Positions 9,377-17,678 of a stretch of DNA of 64,000 nt are shown piece after piece. Source of the stretch: Variovorax sp. 770b2. GTDB lineage: Bacteria; Pseudomonadota; Gammaproteobacteria; Burkholderiales; Burkholderiaceae_C. The number at the start of each line of letters is the position of its first letter. Positions within the stretch are counted from its first letter, which is position 1. Made by a program: the position numbers and the translations under genes. The stretch spans positions 1 through 64,000 of the forward strand of contig NZ_FOXJ01000012.1 of assembly GCF_900115685.1 (NCBI RefSeq), in the 5' to 3' direction. The notes beneath the pieces were generated by a model that saw nothing but the letters and a program-made list of their open reading frames with translations, searched no databases and had not been told where the DNA came from.

Positions 9377-9385
9377 TGTGGATAA
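9377..9385 (-). promoter_or_regulatory. DnaA box
   Basis: TGTGGATAA on the plus strand is the exact complement of the consensus TTATCCACA. It lies between parA and the iterons and is followed by AT-rich DNA, the usual layout of an iteron plasmid origin. Confidence 0.8.
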
Positions 9386-9490
9386 CTTCTCCGAGTTAAA
9401 GAGAATATCTAATACCTTAAAGAAGTTAGGCGTCTGCCTCAGCGCAAAAAACTCCTTTTGCGACAAAGAGTTAGCCCAAAATCTTTAAGT
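9386..9490. other. AT-rich region, candidate DNA-unwinding element
   Basis: Markedly AT-richer than its surroundings, with related segments such as GTTAAAGAGAAT and CCTTAAAGAAGTTA. It lies between the DnaA box and the iterons. The role in origin melting is inferred from position and composition. Confidence 0.55.
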
Positions 9491-9493
9491 ACG

Positions 9494-9807
9494 GCGTCCG
9501 CGCTTTAACCGGATGCGTCCGTGGTTTGCTCGCATGCGTCCGCCGCTTGCTCGGAAAGTGTCTGTGCTTTGATGAACACCTCGCGCGCCTGTGCATAACT
9601 CTGATCACTAGACGTCGGCCCCACATTCAGCTCCGCAAACGGCAACCGTCCGTGATCTAACCAGCGGTTTCGCACTGACCCAGCACCTCGATATGACATG
9701 GTGTCTGTAATTTACTCGGGATCGTTCGTTCATCAGCGCCATATGTGTCCGTGCTTTACTCGCATTCAGCCGAGCACTCAGGCCAAAGTGTCCGTGGTTT
9801 ACGCGCC
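9494..9807 (+). other. Iteron array (origin of replication, oriV)
   Basis: Seven related ~20-bp units match GYGTCYGNGSTTTRCTCG. Four are nearly contiguous at 9494, 9515, 9536 and 9558, with spacing of 21, 21 and 22 bp. Three more are at 9701, 9745 and 9788, with spacing of 44 and 43 bp, i.e. multiples of about two helical turns. A weaker match starts near 9645. All have the same orientation and sit directly upstream of the Rep_3-type gene. This is the binding-site layout expected for an iteron-controlled replicon and probably also for rep autoregulation. Confidence 0.85.
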
Positions 9808-9877
9808 CTAGACCGCTCATAAATCACAGCGAGGTTGAAATCTGGTGTCCAAGCATCTATGGACATATGATTGATGC

Positions 9878-11218
9878 ATGCCGGTACCCGCAGCCAATCC
9901 CCCGATCGCAACGCCACGCCCCAGCGTGGGCGATGCACTGGAGTTGCGCAAGCCGCACGAAATGATCGTCATGGTGCCTCGTTCGGCGAGGGTGACGTTG
10001 ACGGCCCGCCGCATCTATACGGTGCTGCTCCAGGTTTCTCAGGCTCGCCTGGGATCAATGGAGGCCATGCCCCTCGCAGATTTCATGTTCGAAGCGCCGC
10101 TGGCCGCGGTACTCCGTACGACTGGGTCCGATGGCGCTGACCGCACCGCCGCTAAACGCTATCTGGGGGAGATGCGAAGCCTGGAGGTGGACTGGGAGTC
10201 CACCGCGCCCGGCGACGGGGTGAAATGGCGCGGCTTTTCGATGTTGTCCGAAGTGGCGCTGGAGGTCCGCCGTGGCGAGACTTGGGTGAGCTGGTCATTT
10301 CCTCCCTCCATCATGACCGCGCTGCGCGATCCGTCGCGATGGGCGCGCATCGAACTGGACGTCTTGGCCCGGCTGAGCACGTATGCAGCCATCGCGCTTT
10401 ACGAAATCTGCGTGCGCTATCGCGACAACCCCGGTGGCGTCACCAGTCGCAAACCCGTTGGCTGGTGGACCGATGCGCTGAGCAATATGCCTGGCGGCGA
10501 CAAACGCGAATGGCGGAAGTTCAAGAACGAGCGCGTCAAGGAGGCGGTCGCAGAGATCAACCAGGAAACGGACCTCGAGATCGAGCTTATCGAGCATCGG
10601 CAGGGCAGGGTGGTGAGTGAGGTTCAGTTCGCCGTTCGCCGTCGGGCCAAGACCACGAACCCCGCAGGTCACGAAAAGCCGGTGGATGCCAACTTGGTGC
10701 TGCGCTGCGAGACACTCGGGATCCGCGAGATCAAGCTGGACGGCCTGATCAAGGAGTTCGGGGAAGATAGAGTGCGCGATCAACTCGATACACTGGAGCG
10801 ACGCGCCGCAAAGAACTCCTTGCGTGCGGTCGATAACGCGTACTCGTACCTTCGATCCCTGTTGCGCAACGAGCGTGACCCTCAGGGCGAAGCCGCACCG
10901 GAGCCGGCCCCACCGGAAATTGCCCCGGCAACTCCTTCGCTTCCTGTTGCTGCGTCGGCAGAAGACTTGGCCGGGGAGCGGATCAGGGCGATGCGCAAAG
11001 AAATCGAAGCTCTAGACCCAGCGGAGCGGCAGGTCTGGGTAGATCGGGCCCTACAGTCGTTGGCATCGAAAAAGCTGCTGACCGCCATCGTCAGCCGCCG
11101 CGCTTCGCAGGGCGACGTGCTGCATGGGATGCTGGGTTCGATGGTGGTGCAGACGTATGCAGCTGCGACCTACGGTCCCGATTGGAATGCACAGGTAAGA
11201 CCCAGCTCGCCTGTCTAA
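9878..11218 (+). CDS. rep: Rep_3-family plasmid replication initiator
   Basis: 446 residues. The central region (about 30-245) reads as two winged-helix domains of the Rep_3 initiator family, with the typical early segment ALELRKPHEMIVMVPRSAR, then RIELDVLARLSTYAAIALYEICVRY and WWTDALSN. The C-terminal 150 residues are a proline-rich linker and an Ala-rich tail that is not conserved in the family. It should bind the iterons at 9494-9807 and recruit host DnaA and helicase. ATG 9878 has only a weak ribosome-binding site, which is common for rep genes kept at low expression. Together with parAB and the iterons it defines this DNA as an independent replicon. Confidence 0.9.
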   Translation: MPVPAANPPIATPRPSVGDALELRKPHEMIVMVPRSARVTLTARRIYTVLLQVSQARLGSMEAMPLADFMFEAPLAAVLRTTGSDGADRTAAKRYLGEMRSLEVDWESTAPGDGVKWRGFSMLSEVALEVRRGETWVSWSFPPSIMTALRDPSRWARIELDVLARLSTYAAIALYEICVRYRDNPGGVTSRKPVGWWTDALSNMPGGDKREWRKFKNERVKEAVAEINQETDLEIELIEHRQGRVVSEVQFAVRRRAKTTNPAGHEKPVDANLVLRCETLGIREIKLDGLIKEFGEDRVRDQLDTLERRAAKNSLRAVDNAYSYLRSLLRNERDPQGEAAPEPAPPEIAPATPSLPVAASAEDLAGERIRAMRKEIEALDPAERQVWVDRALQSLASKKLLTAIVSRRASQGDVLHGMLGSMVVQTYAAATYGPDWNAQVRPSSPV

Positions 11219-11274
11219 ATGTCATCGCCGGCTCAGCCGTTCCGGCGAAGTCTGTATCGCAATAAGCGATACGA

Positions 11275-11873
11275 GGTCACGTTGACGAAGCGGCTACGGT
11301 GGCTTGAAGCACTATGGCGGCAATCACGACTGCCACGCCCGAAATGTTTTGATTCGAGCTTTCTTGCCCAGGCAGTTGTGATCTTGTTCCCGTTACCGGA
11401 ACAAGGAGCGGAGCGGGGAGACGGCGAGCACGATCCGGCCGCTTTCTCGATGACTCCACGGAGCTCCTCGGTCTTCAGAGCAAATCGCACAAGGACCTCG
11501 CTGGACTGCACGGCCCAAGCGTCTGCGGTCGCAAGCATGCGTGCCGCCGGCAGGCGCATGAACTCGCTGGCTGAAAGGCCCGGATACGGCCCGATCCGAC
11601 ACCATATCTTCGGCTGGATATCGACGACGCCGGCCTGCGCTCGCATAAATCCGCTCCAGTCGTCAAACACTTCGGGCGTGTAGCGAATATCGAGCAAAGT
11701 CTTGCGATCGATGATCTCAGGTGCTGCGGGCCATCTGCTCCGGAGGACGGAAACACGCTTTCCACTTCCTTGGGCCTAGGACTCTCATCGAAGGACGCCT
11801 TAAACGCCGCTGCTGTGGCGCTGTGAGCTGCCGCCGCTACGAAAACGAAGCATCCCCAGTATGCGGCGAACAC
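11275..11873 (-). pseudogene. Decayed second copy of traM fused to another gene fragment
   Basis: The stretch 11405-11545 on the minus strand encodes RMLATADAWAVQSSEVLVRF and ALKTEELRGVIEKAA, almost identical to the traM product at 25149-25616, and the DNA similarity continues downstream. The reading frame then shifts and the C-terminal membrane anchor of TraM is lost. The N-terminal ~90 residues are unrelated to TraM, and a hydrophobic signal-like start (MFAAYWGCFVFVAAAAHSA) lies in another frame at 11873. I read this as a chimeric remnant left by recombination. It occupies the gap between rep and the metal-uptake-like operon. Confidence 0.7.
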
Positions 11874-11911
11874 ATCTTGATGTCACGAGAGGTGTCGTTG
11901 GTACGTATACG

Positions 11912-12370
11912 CTAGTGCGCTCCGACGGACACCATGACCTGCATCGGGCCGGCTTTCTCGAAAAACATCGTCATCTCGTAGCTGCGGCCCCATTGCAGCG
12001 GCACCTTCAGGTTGCGCAGCACCATGTGCGGACGGTCCTTGCCGAAGTCCAGCTTGTCGGCCGGCGCGAAGTCGATGCTCTTGATCGCCTTGGCCGAGGG
12101 CGCGTCGCTGCTGCGGAAATCCACCATCTCGGCGTAGGGCGTGCTGACGCGCACCAGCCGGTCCTTGCTGCGCACGCTTTCCATGGTGAAGTAGATCGGC
12201 GCGGACGCCAGCTGGCCTTCCTCTGTGGCATCGGCCCAGGGATGGATCAGCGTGAAGTCCAGGCCGTAGTACTCGTGCGTCGACGCGGCGATCGGCGAGA
12301 GCACAAGCGTCAGCAGGAGGACGCGCCGCATGGCGGAAGCGATGCGAAAGAAGCGCGGAGTAGGTGTCAT
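11912..12370 (-). CDS. Secreted PCuAC-like (copper chaperone family) protein
   Basis: 152 residues with an N-terminal signal peptide (MRRVLLLTLVLSPIAAST from residue 14, then HEYY). The mature part resembles periplasmic PCuAC/DUF461 copper chaperones: FTLIHPWADAT near the start, a central strand region, and PHMVLRNLKVPL, which fits the HxM loop. The first conserved metal-ligand segment seems changed (the position reads YAEMVDF), so copper binding is uncertain. It is the last gene of the eight-gene minus-strand operon, 39 bases after the oxygenase gene. Given the HupE/UreJ permease and TonB receptor upstream, a periplasmic metal-handling role is the best inference. Confidence 0.65.
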   Translation of the reverse strand: MTPTPRFFRIASAMRRVLLLTLVLSPIAASTHEYYGLDFTLIHPWADATEEGQLASAPIYFTMESVRSKDRLVRVSTPYAEMVDFRSSDAPSAKAIKSIDFAPADKLDFGKDRPHMVLRNLKVPLQWGRSYEMTMFFEKAGPMQVMVSVGAH

Positions 12371-12409
12371 GGGATCGGGAATGAAAGAAGAGAGGAGGCT
12401 CTCGACGCC

Positions 12410-13060
12410 TCAGTTCGAGAACGACATCGCATAGCCCCAGGCATCGAGCCGGTGCGGCATGGCGTTGAAGGCGAGCGTGCTGCGTGTCGCGCCGCGGTTC
12501 ACCGGCACCTCGTGCAGCAGGTAGCTCGGAAACAGCAGCAGGTCGCCCGCGGACGGCGTCGGGCCGATCCATCGTTCGGCGTTGAAGGGCCCGGTGGCGC
12601 TGCGCGGGTTGGCGTTGCTGAACACGTAGTCGCGCCCGCCCAGGCTTCGGACGAAGGCCGTGTTGCTCGCCGGCTCGCAGTCGCTTAGGTACAGGATGCC
12701 CGACGCAAAGCTGTTGGCGTGGTTGTGCACCGCCTGCTGGCCCCCGGCCTGCATCACGTTGAGCCACATCTCCTTCAGGCGCCACTGCAGCGCCTCGCCA
12801 AAGAGCAGCGTGCCGAATTCGCGCAACGGCGCATCCAGGCGCTGCGCCACGTCGCGCAGCAGCGGCGCGTCCTCCGGCGACAGCAGGCGGCTGTGCGCGA
12901 GCGCCTCGGAGCGGTGGTTCGCCTGCGAGAGGTCCTCGCCGAGCTGCGCGAGCACCTCGGTGACCAGCGCTGCGTCCAGGCATCCCTCGACACGCATCAC
13001 CGGCGTCGGAAAGAGCTCGAAGACCTGCGCGCGCGGCGGCGTCTGTGTGGGCTCGGTCAT
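12410..13060 (-). CDS. Putative 2OG-Fe(II) oxygenase (TIGR02466 type)
   Basis: 216 residues. The start at 13060 lies 8 bases after the stop of the HupE/UreJ gene, and the preceding frame there is only a shadow. The family pattern is visible: ELFPTPVMRVEG at the start, the metal-binding HNHANSFASGILYLS (His-x-Asn/Asp-type facial-triad motif), and the distal DLLLFPSYLLHEVPVNRGATRSTLAFN with the third ligand His and the Arg that binds 2-oxoglutarate. The family is a cytosolic Fe(II)/2-oxoglutarate-dependent oxygenase whose substrate is usually unknown. Its presence in a metal-uptake-like operon could mean modification of a ligand or peptide. Confidence 0.85.
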   Translation of the reverse strand: MTEPTQTPPRAQVFELFPTPVMRVEGCLDAALVTEVLAQLGEDLSQANHRSEALAHSRLLSPEDAPLLRDVAQRLDAPLREFGTLLFGEALQWRLKEMWLNVMQAGGQQAVHNHANSFASGILYLSDCEPASNTAFVRSLGGRDYVFSNANPRSATGPFNAERWIGPTPSAGDLLLFPSYLLHEVPVNRGATRSTLAFNAMPHRLDAWGYAMSFSN

Positions 13061-13068
13061 GGCGCCGG

Positions 13069-14049
13069 TCAGCCCGCGATCGCGACGATGCGCGAGATCG
13101 TCCAGAAGCTGGCCAGCGCGCCGATGCCGTAGAGCGCCGGCCGCTTCACGGCGAGCGCGAACGCATGGCGCCGCAGCAGCACGACGAGGCCCCAGGCCAG
13201 CGCCACCACCAGCAGCTGTCCGGCTTCCACGCCGAGGTTGAAGCTCAGCAGCGCCAGCGGAATGTTCTGCTGCGGCAGGCCGATGTCCTTCAGTGCGCCT
13301 GCAAAGCCCAGGCCGTGGATCAGCCCGAACAGGAAGGCGACGAGCGCGGGCCAGCGGCGGCTCCAGGTCTGCCGGCCGTGCAGCGCCTCGGCGGCGACCA
13401 GCACGATCGACAGCGCGATGGTCGCCTCCACTGGCGGCGAGCGCAGCGTGAGCCAGCCCAGCGCGCTGGCCGCGAGCGTGAAGCTGTGCGCCAGCGTGAA
13501 GGCCGAGATCGTGCCGATGAGCCGCTTGTTCAGCCCGACCAAGAAGAGCAGGCCGATGACGAACAGCAGGTGGTCGATGCCGCTCAGGATATGCTCCACG
13601 CCCAGGATGCCATACACCTTGGCCAGCTCCAGGCTGCCGCGTTCGTCGCGCGCGCCGCCGAAGAGCTGCACGGCGGGTTGCGAGCCGCTGAGCGTGTGCA
13701 CGCTCTGCCGGCCGTCGCGCCAGTAGATGCGCACGAGCGCGGCCGAATACGCCTTGCCCACGCCATCGACCGACAGCGTGCCCGCCATCGGCCCCGCGCA
13801 CTGCACGGTCTGCGCGTCGCCCACGCAGCCTTGCGGCCAGGTCGGCGTGAGTTCCTCGGAGACGGGCCGGCTCTTGCCCGGCGCGCCCCATGCCCAGACG
13901 AACTGGCCCGTGGTGGCCTCGCGCATCGTCATCTCGGCGATGCTCATCTCGTGCGCGCCGGCACCGGCCGCGTGCCAGCCGACGGCCAGCGCGAACAGCG
14001 CGCGCAGCGCCAGGCGCCAGAGCGCTGTTGCCGTTGCCGTTGCCGTCAT
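13069..14049 (-). CDS. HupE/UreJ-family membrane protein (predicted metal permease)
   Basis: 326 residues. It has a signal/anchor (LALRALFALAVGWHAAGAGAHE), a ~110-residue periplasmic domain, then about seven membrane segments. The hallmark GVEHILSGIDHLLFVIGLLF, followed by FTLAHSFTLAAS and FLFGLIHGLGFAGAL, supplies the His/Asp-rich membrane motifs of HupE/UreJ proteins, several of which transport nickel or cobalt. The large periplasmic domain fits the HupE_UreJ_2 branch. Its ATG overlaps the stop of the upstream isomerase gene (ATGA, 14046-14049), and its stop lies 8 bases before the oxygenase start, so the three are tightly coupled. No hydrogenase or urease gene is nearby. Confidence 0.85.
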   Translation of the reverse strand: MTATATATALWRLALRALFALAVGWHAAGAGAHEMSIAEMTMREATTGQFVWAWGAPGKSRPVSEELTPTWPQGCVGDAQTVQCAGPMAGTLSVDGVGKAYSAALVRIYWRDGRQSVHTLSGSQPAVQLFGGARDERGSLELAKVYGILGVEHILSGIDHLLFVIGLLFLVGLNKRLIGTISAFTLAHSFTLAASALGWLTLRSPPVEATIALSIVLVAAEALHGRQTWSRRWPALVAFLFGLIHGLGFAGALKDIGLPQQNIPLALLSFNLGVEAGQLLVVALAWGLVVLLRRHAFALAVKRPALYGIGALASFWTISRIVAIAG

Positions 14050-14864
14050 GGCTTCTCGCCCTCCGTGCGGACGGCGTACTTCTTGCCCATCTCGCGCACC
14101 GCGTCGGAGGTGAGCTGCGCCATCGTGTCGTCCTTCCAGTCCTGGTGCACCGAATCCTTCATCTCGTCGAACTTGGCCGTCGTGCCCGGCTTGACGGCTT
14201 CGACGCGGACCACGCGCAGGCCCGCGGTGCTCGCCACGGCCTGCCATTCGCCGGGCTTGAGCTGCGTCAACTTGTCGGCGAACTCGCTGCCGTAGCTCTC
14301 CACCAGGTTCGTGCGCGGGCGGTCCTTGAAGACGCGCAGGTCGCTCTGCGTGTCGCTCCTGGCCGTGCCGTTCAGGGCGGCGGCGAAGGTCTCCAGCGTC
14401 TCGGGCGTGCTGTCGCCGACGACCACCGCTTCCATGAAGTCGAAGCGGGCCGGCGTGTCGTAGCGGTCGCGGCGGGCCTCGAACCAGGCGCGCAGCCCGG
14501 GCTCGTCGATGGGCGGCAGGGCGAGCCCGCTGCGCGCGATGCTCATGGCCTTGAAGATCACGCGCTCGCGGATCGTGCTGTCGCCGCGGTCCAGCCCGAG
14601 CGAGAGGCCTTCGCGGTAGAGCACCTCGTTGTCGACCCAGCGGTCGACGAGCTTCTTCATGTCGCCGGACGTCGGCTCGCGCTTCATGCCGGCCACGAAG
14701 ATCTCGCGCACCTCCTTCTGCACGTCGGCACCCACGGTGATGGTCTGCGGGTCTTCGCGGCGGGCATTGAGCAGGTGGTCGGCGCCGAACAGCAGCAGGC
14801 CGAGAACGAGGAAGTGAAGCAACGGCTCGCGTGCAGCGCGTTTCAGGGCGTTGGAAAGGTCCAT
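14046..14864 (-). CDS. Membrane-anchored parvulin-type peptidyl-prolyl isomerase
   Basis: 272 residues. One N-terminal membrane segment (PLLHFLVLGLLLFGADHLL, ~15-33) leaves the rest in the periplasm. The SurA/PpiC-like N-domain includes DRWVDNEVLYREGLSLGLDRGD. The rotamase-like region follows (about 135-260), ending GEWQAVASTAGLRVVRVEAV. The parvulin domain is divergent, so catalysis is uncertain; a chaperone role is equally possible. Very similar proteins sit beside HupE/UreJ_2 genes in other proteobacteria (established association as I recall it). It probably helps fold or assemble the permease or the outer-membrane receptor. Confidence 0.8.
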   Translation of the reverse strand: MDLSNALKRAAREPLLHFLVLGLLLFGADHLLNARREDPQTITVGADVQKEVREIFVAGMKREPTSGDMKKLVDRWVDNEVLYREGLSLGLDRGDSTIRERVIFKAMSIARSGLALPPIDEPGLRAWFEARRDRYDTPARFDFMEAVVVGDSTPETLETFAAALNGTARSDTQSDLRVFKDRPRTNLVESYGSEFADKLTQLKPGEWQAVASTAGLRVVRVEAVKPGTTAKFDEMKDSVHQDWKDDTMAQLTSDAVREMGKKYAVRTEGEKP

Positions 14865-14919
14865 GGGTGGCGGTCAGGCTGAAAGTGAAAAGGGTCGGAA
14901 GGCCGTGCGAGCGATGTGC

Positions 14920-17577
14920 TCAGGGCGCCGGTGCGGTGGTGCGCGAGGCATGGGCGCAGGTGGCGCCCATGCCGTCGAGTGCGGTGGCGATGGCCAGTGC
15001 GCGTTGCGGGTCGCTGTCGCGCAGGGCCCGCGCCATGGCCACCAGCGGCTCGCAGGCGGGCCGGAATTCGGGGCTTGCGCGCAGCAGGTCCAGCAACGGC
15101 GCCTGCACGCGCCGCAGCATCTCGCCCGGGTCGGCGGCGGGCCGTACGGTGGCGCCGAAATCCAGGTAGCGGCGGCGCGCGGCCCAGTAGGCCTGCATGC
15201 GGTCGGCCTCCGGACCTTGTGGCGTGCGCAGCAGCTCGGCGGCGCGGGGCTGCAGTTCGTCCAGCAGCTGCAGCAGCCGCTCGCGCGGCGTCGATGGCGG
15301 CGCGTAGGTGGCCCACGGCGCCTGGTGCACGACCACCGGGCGGTCGTCGGTGTTGGCGGTGGCACTGCGGGCGAAGCGCGCGAGCGTCGCGGGGCCGGCC
15401 AGCACGCTGCCGACCACGGCGAACTCATCTTCGAAGCGCGCGGCGGCCAGCTGCGGCGAGCCGGCCAATCGCGCGAGCCGGGTGCGCACGGCCGTCAGGT
15501 CGATGGTCGGCTCGTCGGGCCGTGCGATCAGGCCGAGCACGGGCGTGTCCAGGCTGTTGCTGGCCAGCACCGCGATCCCGTCCGGGTACACGGCAAGGAA
15601 GGCCGCGACGATGCTGCGCAGCGTGTCCAGGTCCATCTGGTGCAGCGCGAGCCATTGGCAGAACACGCCACCGGGTGCCAAGCGCGCGCGGACGGCCGCG
15701 AACTGCTCCTCGGTGTACAGCGCGCCGGCCCCGCTGCGCGCGGGATGGAACAGGTCGGCCACGATCACGTCGTAGCGCGCACCGGAGGCCTGCACGAAGC
15801 GCCGCGCATCGGCCGGCACGGTGTGCACAGGCTGCAGCGGCACCGGCGCGGCGGGAAACTTCGCGAACAGTTCGGCGGCGGCGATCACCTCGGGCAGCAG
15901 TTCCACCGCATGCACCTGCAGGCCCGGCTCCTGCGCCGCGGCCGAGGCCGTGAAGCCGGTGCCCAACCCGAGGAACAGCGCCTGCCGCGGCGGCGCCGTG
16001 TGCAACAGCAGCGGCAGTTGCGCCAGCCGCCACTCGACCAGGCCGCTGGCGCTGCTGCCTTCCTGCGCGCGGTTGTTGATGCGCAGGCGCGCCACGCCGT
16101 CGGCGTCGGCCACCACGCTGACCGCGGCCATCACGCCGTCGCGGTAGCTCAGCACGCGGCCGCCGTCGGGCACGTCGACGAAGCGCAGGTTCGCGCCCCA
16201 CAGCGCCGCGGCGCAGGCGCCCGCGGCGACCAGCAGGTTCTGCGGGCGCCGCCAGCGCGCGGGCGATTGCAGCAGCAGGTAGCCGGCGACCATCAGGGCC
16301 AGGCCGGCCGGCGCGCCGACCGCCGGAATGAGCCACACGCCGACCAGCGCGGGCGCGACGGCCGCGCCTGCGGTGTTGAGCGCCAGCGCGCGTCCGAGCG
16401 GACGGCCGCCGGACTGCGCCTCGATGCACAGGTGCGTGAACAGCGCGCCCATCACCAGCGTCGGCGCCCACATGGCGGCCGCGGCCGCGAGCGCTTCGCC
16501 CGCCAGCGCGCCGGTTGCGCCCGGACCCGTCCAGCGGGCGGGCCAGGCGCACAGCACGTCGGCCCCGCCCAGCGCCAGGCCCGACAGCAGCACCGCAGCG
16601 GCCAGCGCGAAGAGCAACTGGTCGCGTAGCTGGCGCGCATCGTCCGCGCGATGGGCCAGACGTTGGTAGATCGCGGCGCCCGCGGCCGTGCCGAGCAGGT
16701 ACATGGCCAGCAGCAGGGCGTAGCTGTAGACGGTGCTCTCGGTGACCTGGCTGAGCACGCGCACGGCGAGCACCTCGTAACCGATGCCGAGCACGCCAGT
16801 GGCCGCCAGCAGGGTCGACACGCGAGGGCTGGCGGCCGCCCGCGCTGGTGCCCGTGCGGATGCGGATATTGACGTCTCGGGCGCCACCGGTGCATCGCGC
16901 CAGAGCCACCACGACAGCGCCGCGCACACCGCGTTCGCCGCGGCGCACAAGAGCGCGGTGCGCAGCAACCCGCCGTGCGGAATCGCGACGAACACCGCCA
17001 GCACCAGGCCGAGGACCGCGCCGAAGGTGTTGGCCGCATAGAGTCCGCCGAGGGGGCTGCGGGCGGCGCTCAACTGGCGCTCGAGCGCGGGCAGGGTGGC
17101 GCCCATCGCCGCGCTGGCGGGCAGCAGCAGGATGAACGGAAAAAGGAAGGCGACCGTCCAGTGCCGAAGCACCGACGGTTCGGGGCCGATCAGCAGCGCC
17201 GTCGCGTGGATCAGCGAAGGCATGGCCACCGTGAGGACGAGGCCCCATGCCAGCAGCAGCACTTCGCAGCCGGCGTACCAGCGCCCGGGCCAGCGGCTGC
17301 GTGCCAGCGTTCGGCCCAGCGCCTGCGCGCCGAGCGCCAGGCCGCCGAAGAAGGCGGCCAGCACGGCCAGCACGGCCACGATCTCGTGGCCCATGGCGGC
17401 GCCGAATTCGGCGGTCCAGACCATTTGCCACGCCAGCGCCGCGGCGCCGGACAACACCATCAGCAGGTGCGCAAGTACGCGGCCATGGAGTGCCAGGCGT
17501 GTGCCATCCGCCGGGCGGGCGGATGGCTGTATTTCAGGGAGGCCGTGGGGCACGGCGCTCCGGATTTCTTCTGACAT
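14920..17577 (-). CDS. Membrane protein with C-terminal spermidine-synthase-like domain
   Basis: 885 residues from ATG 17577 (MSEEIRSAVPHG); a longer frame to 17640 lacks a good start. Roughly residues 30-480 hold a dozen or more hydrophobic segments, resembling the transporter-like half of fused spermidine-synthase proteins. The C-terminal part has a Rossmann methyltransferase/aminopropyltransferase fold: ALFLGLGTGFTASAAA (nucleotide-binding Gly loop), VHAVELLPEVIAAA (acidic residue after strand 2) and VIVADLFHPA (the position of the DxxDP-type motif). Such fusions are widespread and uncharacterised. In this operon the domain could make an amine or opine-like metal ligand, but that is speculation. 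The gap to the isomerase gene is 55 bases. Confidence 0.8.
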   Translation of the reverse strand: MSEEIRSAVPHGLPEIQPSARPADGTRLALHGRVLAHLLMVLSGAAALAWQMVWTAEFGAAMGHEIVAVLAVLAAFFGGLALGAQALGRTLARSRWPGRWYAGCEVLLLAWGLVLTVAMPSLIHATALLIGPEPSVLRHWTVAFLFPFILLLPASAAMGATLPALERQLSAARSPLGGLYAANTFGAVLGLVLAVFVAIPHGGLLRTALLCAAANAVCAALSWWLWRDAPVAPETSISASARAPARAAASPRVSTLLAATGVLGIGYEVLAVRVLSQVTESTVYSYALLLAMYLLGTAAGAAIYQRLAHRADDARQLRDQLLFALAAAVLLSGLALGGADVLCAWPARWTGPGATGALAGEALAAAAAMWAPTLVMGALFTHLCIEAQSGGRPLGRALALNTAGAAVAPALVGVWLIPAVGAPAGLALMVAGYLLLQSPARWRRPQNLLVAAGACAAALWGANLRFVDVPDGGRVLSYRDGVMAAVSVVADADGVARLRINNRAQEGSSASGLVEWRLAQLPLLLHTAPPRQALFLGLGTGFTASAAAQEPGLQVHAVELLPEVIAAAELFAKFPAAPVPLQPVHTVPADARRFVQASGARYDVIVADLFHPARSGAGALYTEEQFAAVRARLAPGGVFCQWLALHQMDLDTLRSIVAAFLAVYPDGIAVLASNSLDTPVLGLIARPDEPTIDLTAVRTRLARLAGSPQLAAARFEDEFAVVGSVLAGPATLARFARSATANTDDRPVVVHQAPWATYAPPSTPRERLLQLLDELQPRAAELLRTPQGPEADRMQAYWAARRRYLDFGATVRPAADPGEMLRRVQAPLLDLLRASPEFRPACEPLVAMARALRDSDPQRALAIATALDGMGATCAHASRTTAPAP

Positions 17578-17678
17578 GGATCTGCACCAGGGACCGTCCC
17601 GCCGCACGAGGCAACAGACAGACAGGCACGGCGGACACACCGTGCCTGCCGTGCCGATCGGGGACGGACCGCGGCCGC

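Noticed and set aside
14851..16629. Long frames opposite the spermidine-synthase-like gene
   Set aside because: Low-complexity Arg/Gly/Ala composition typical of the antisense of high-GC coding sequence.
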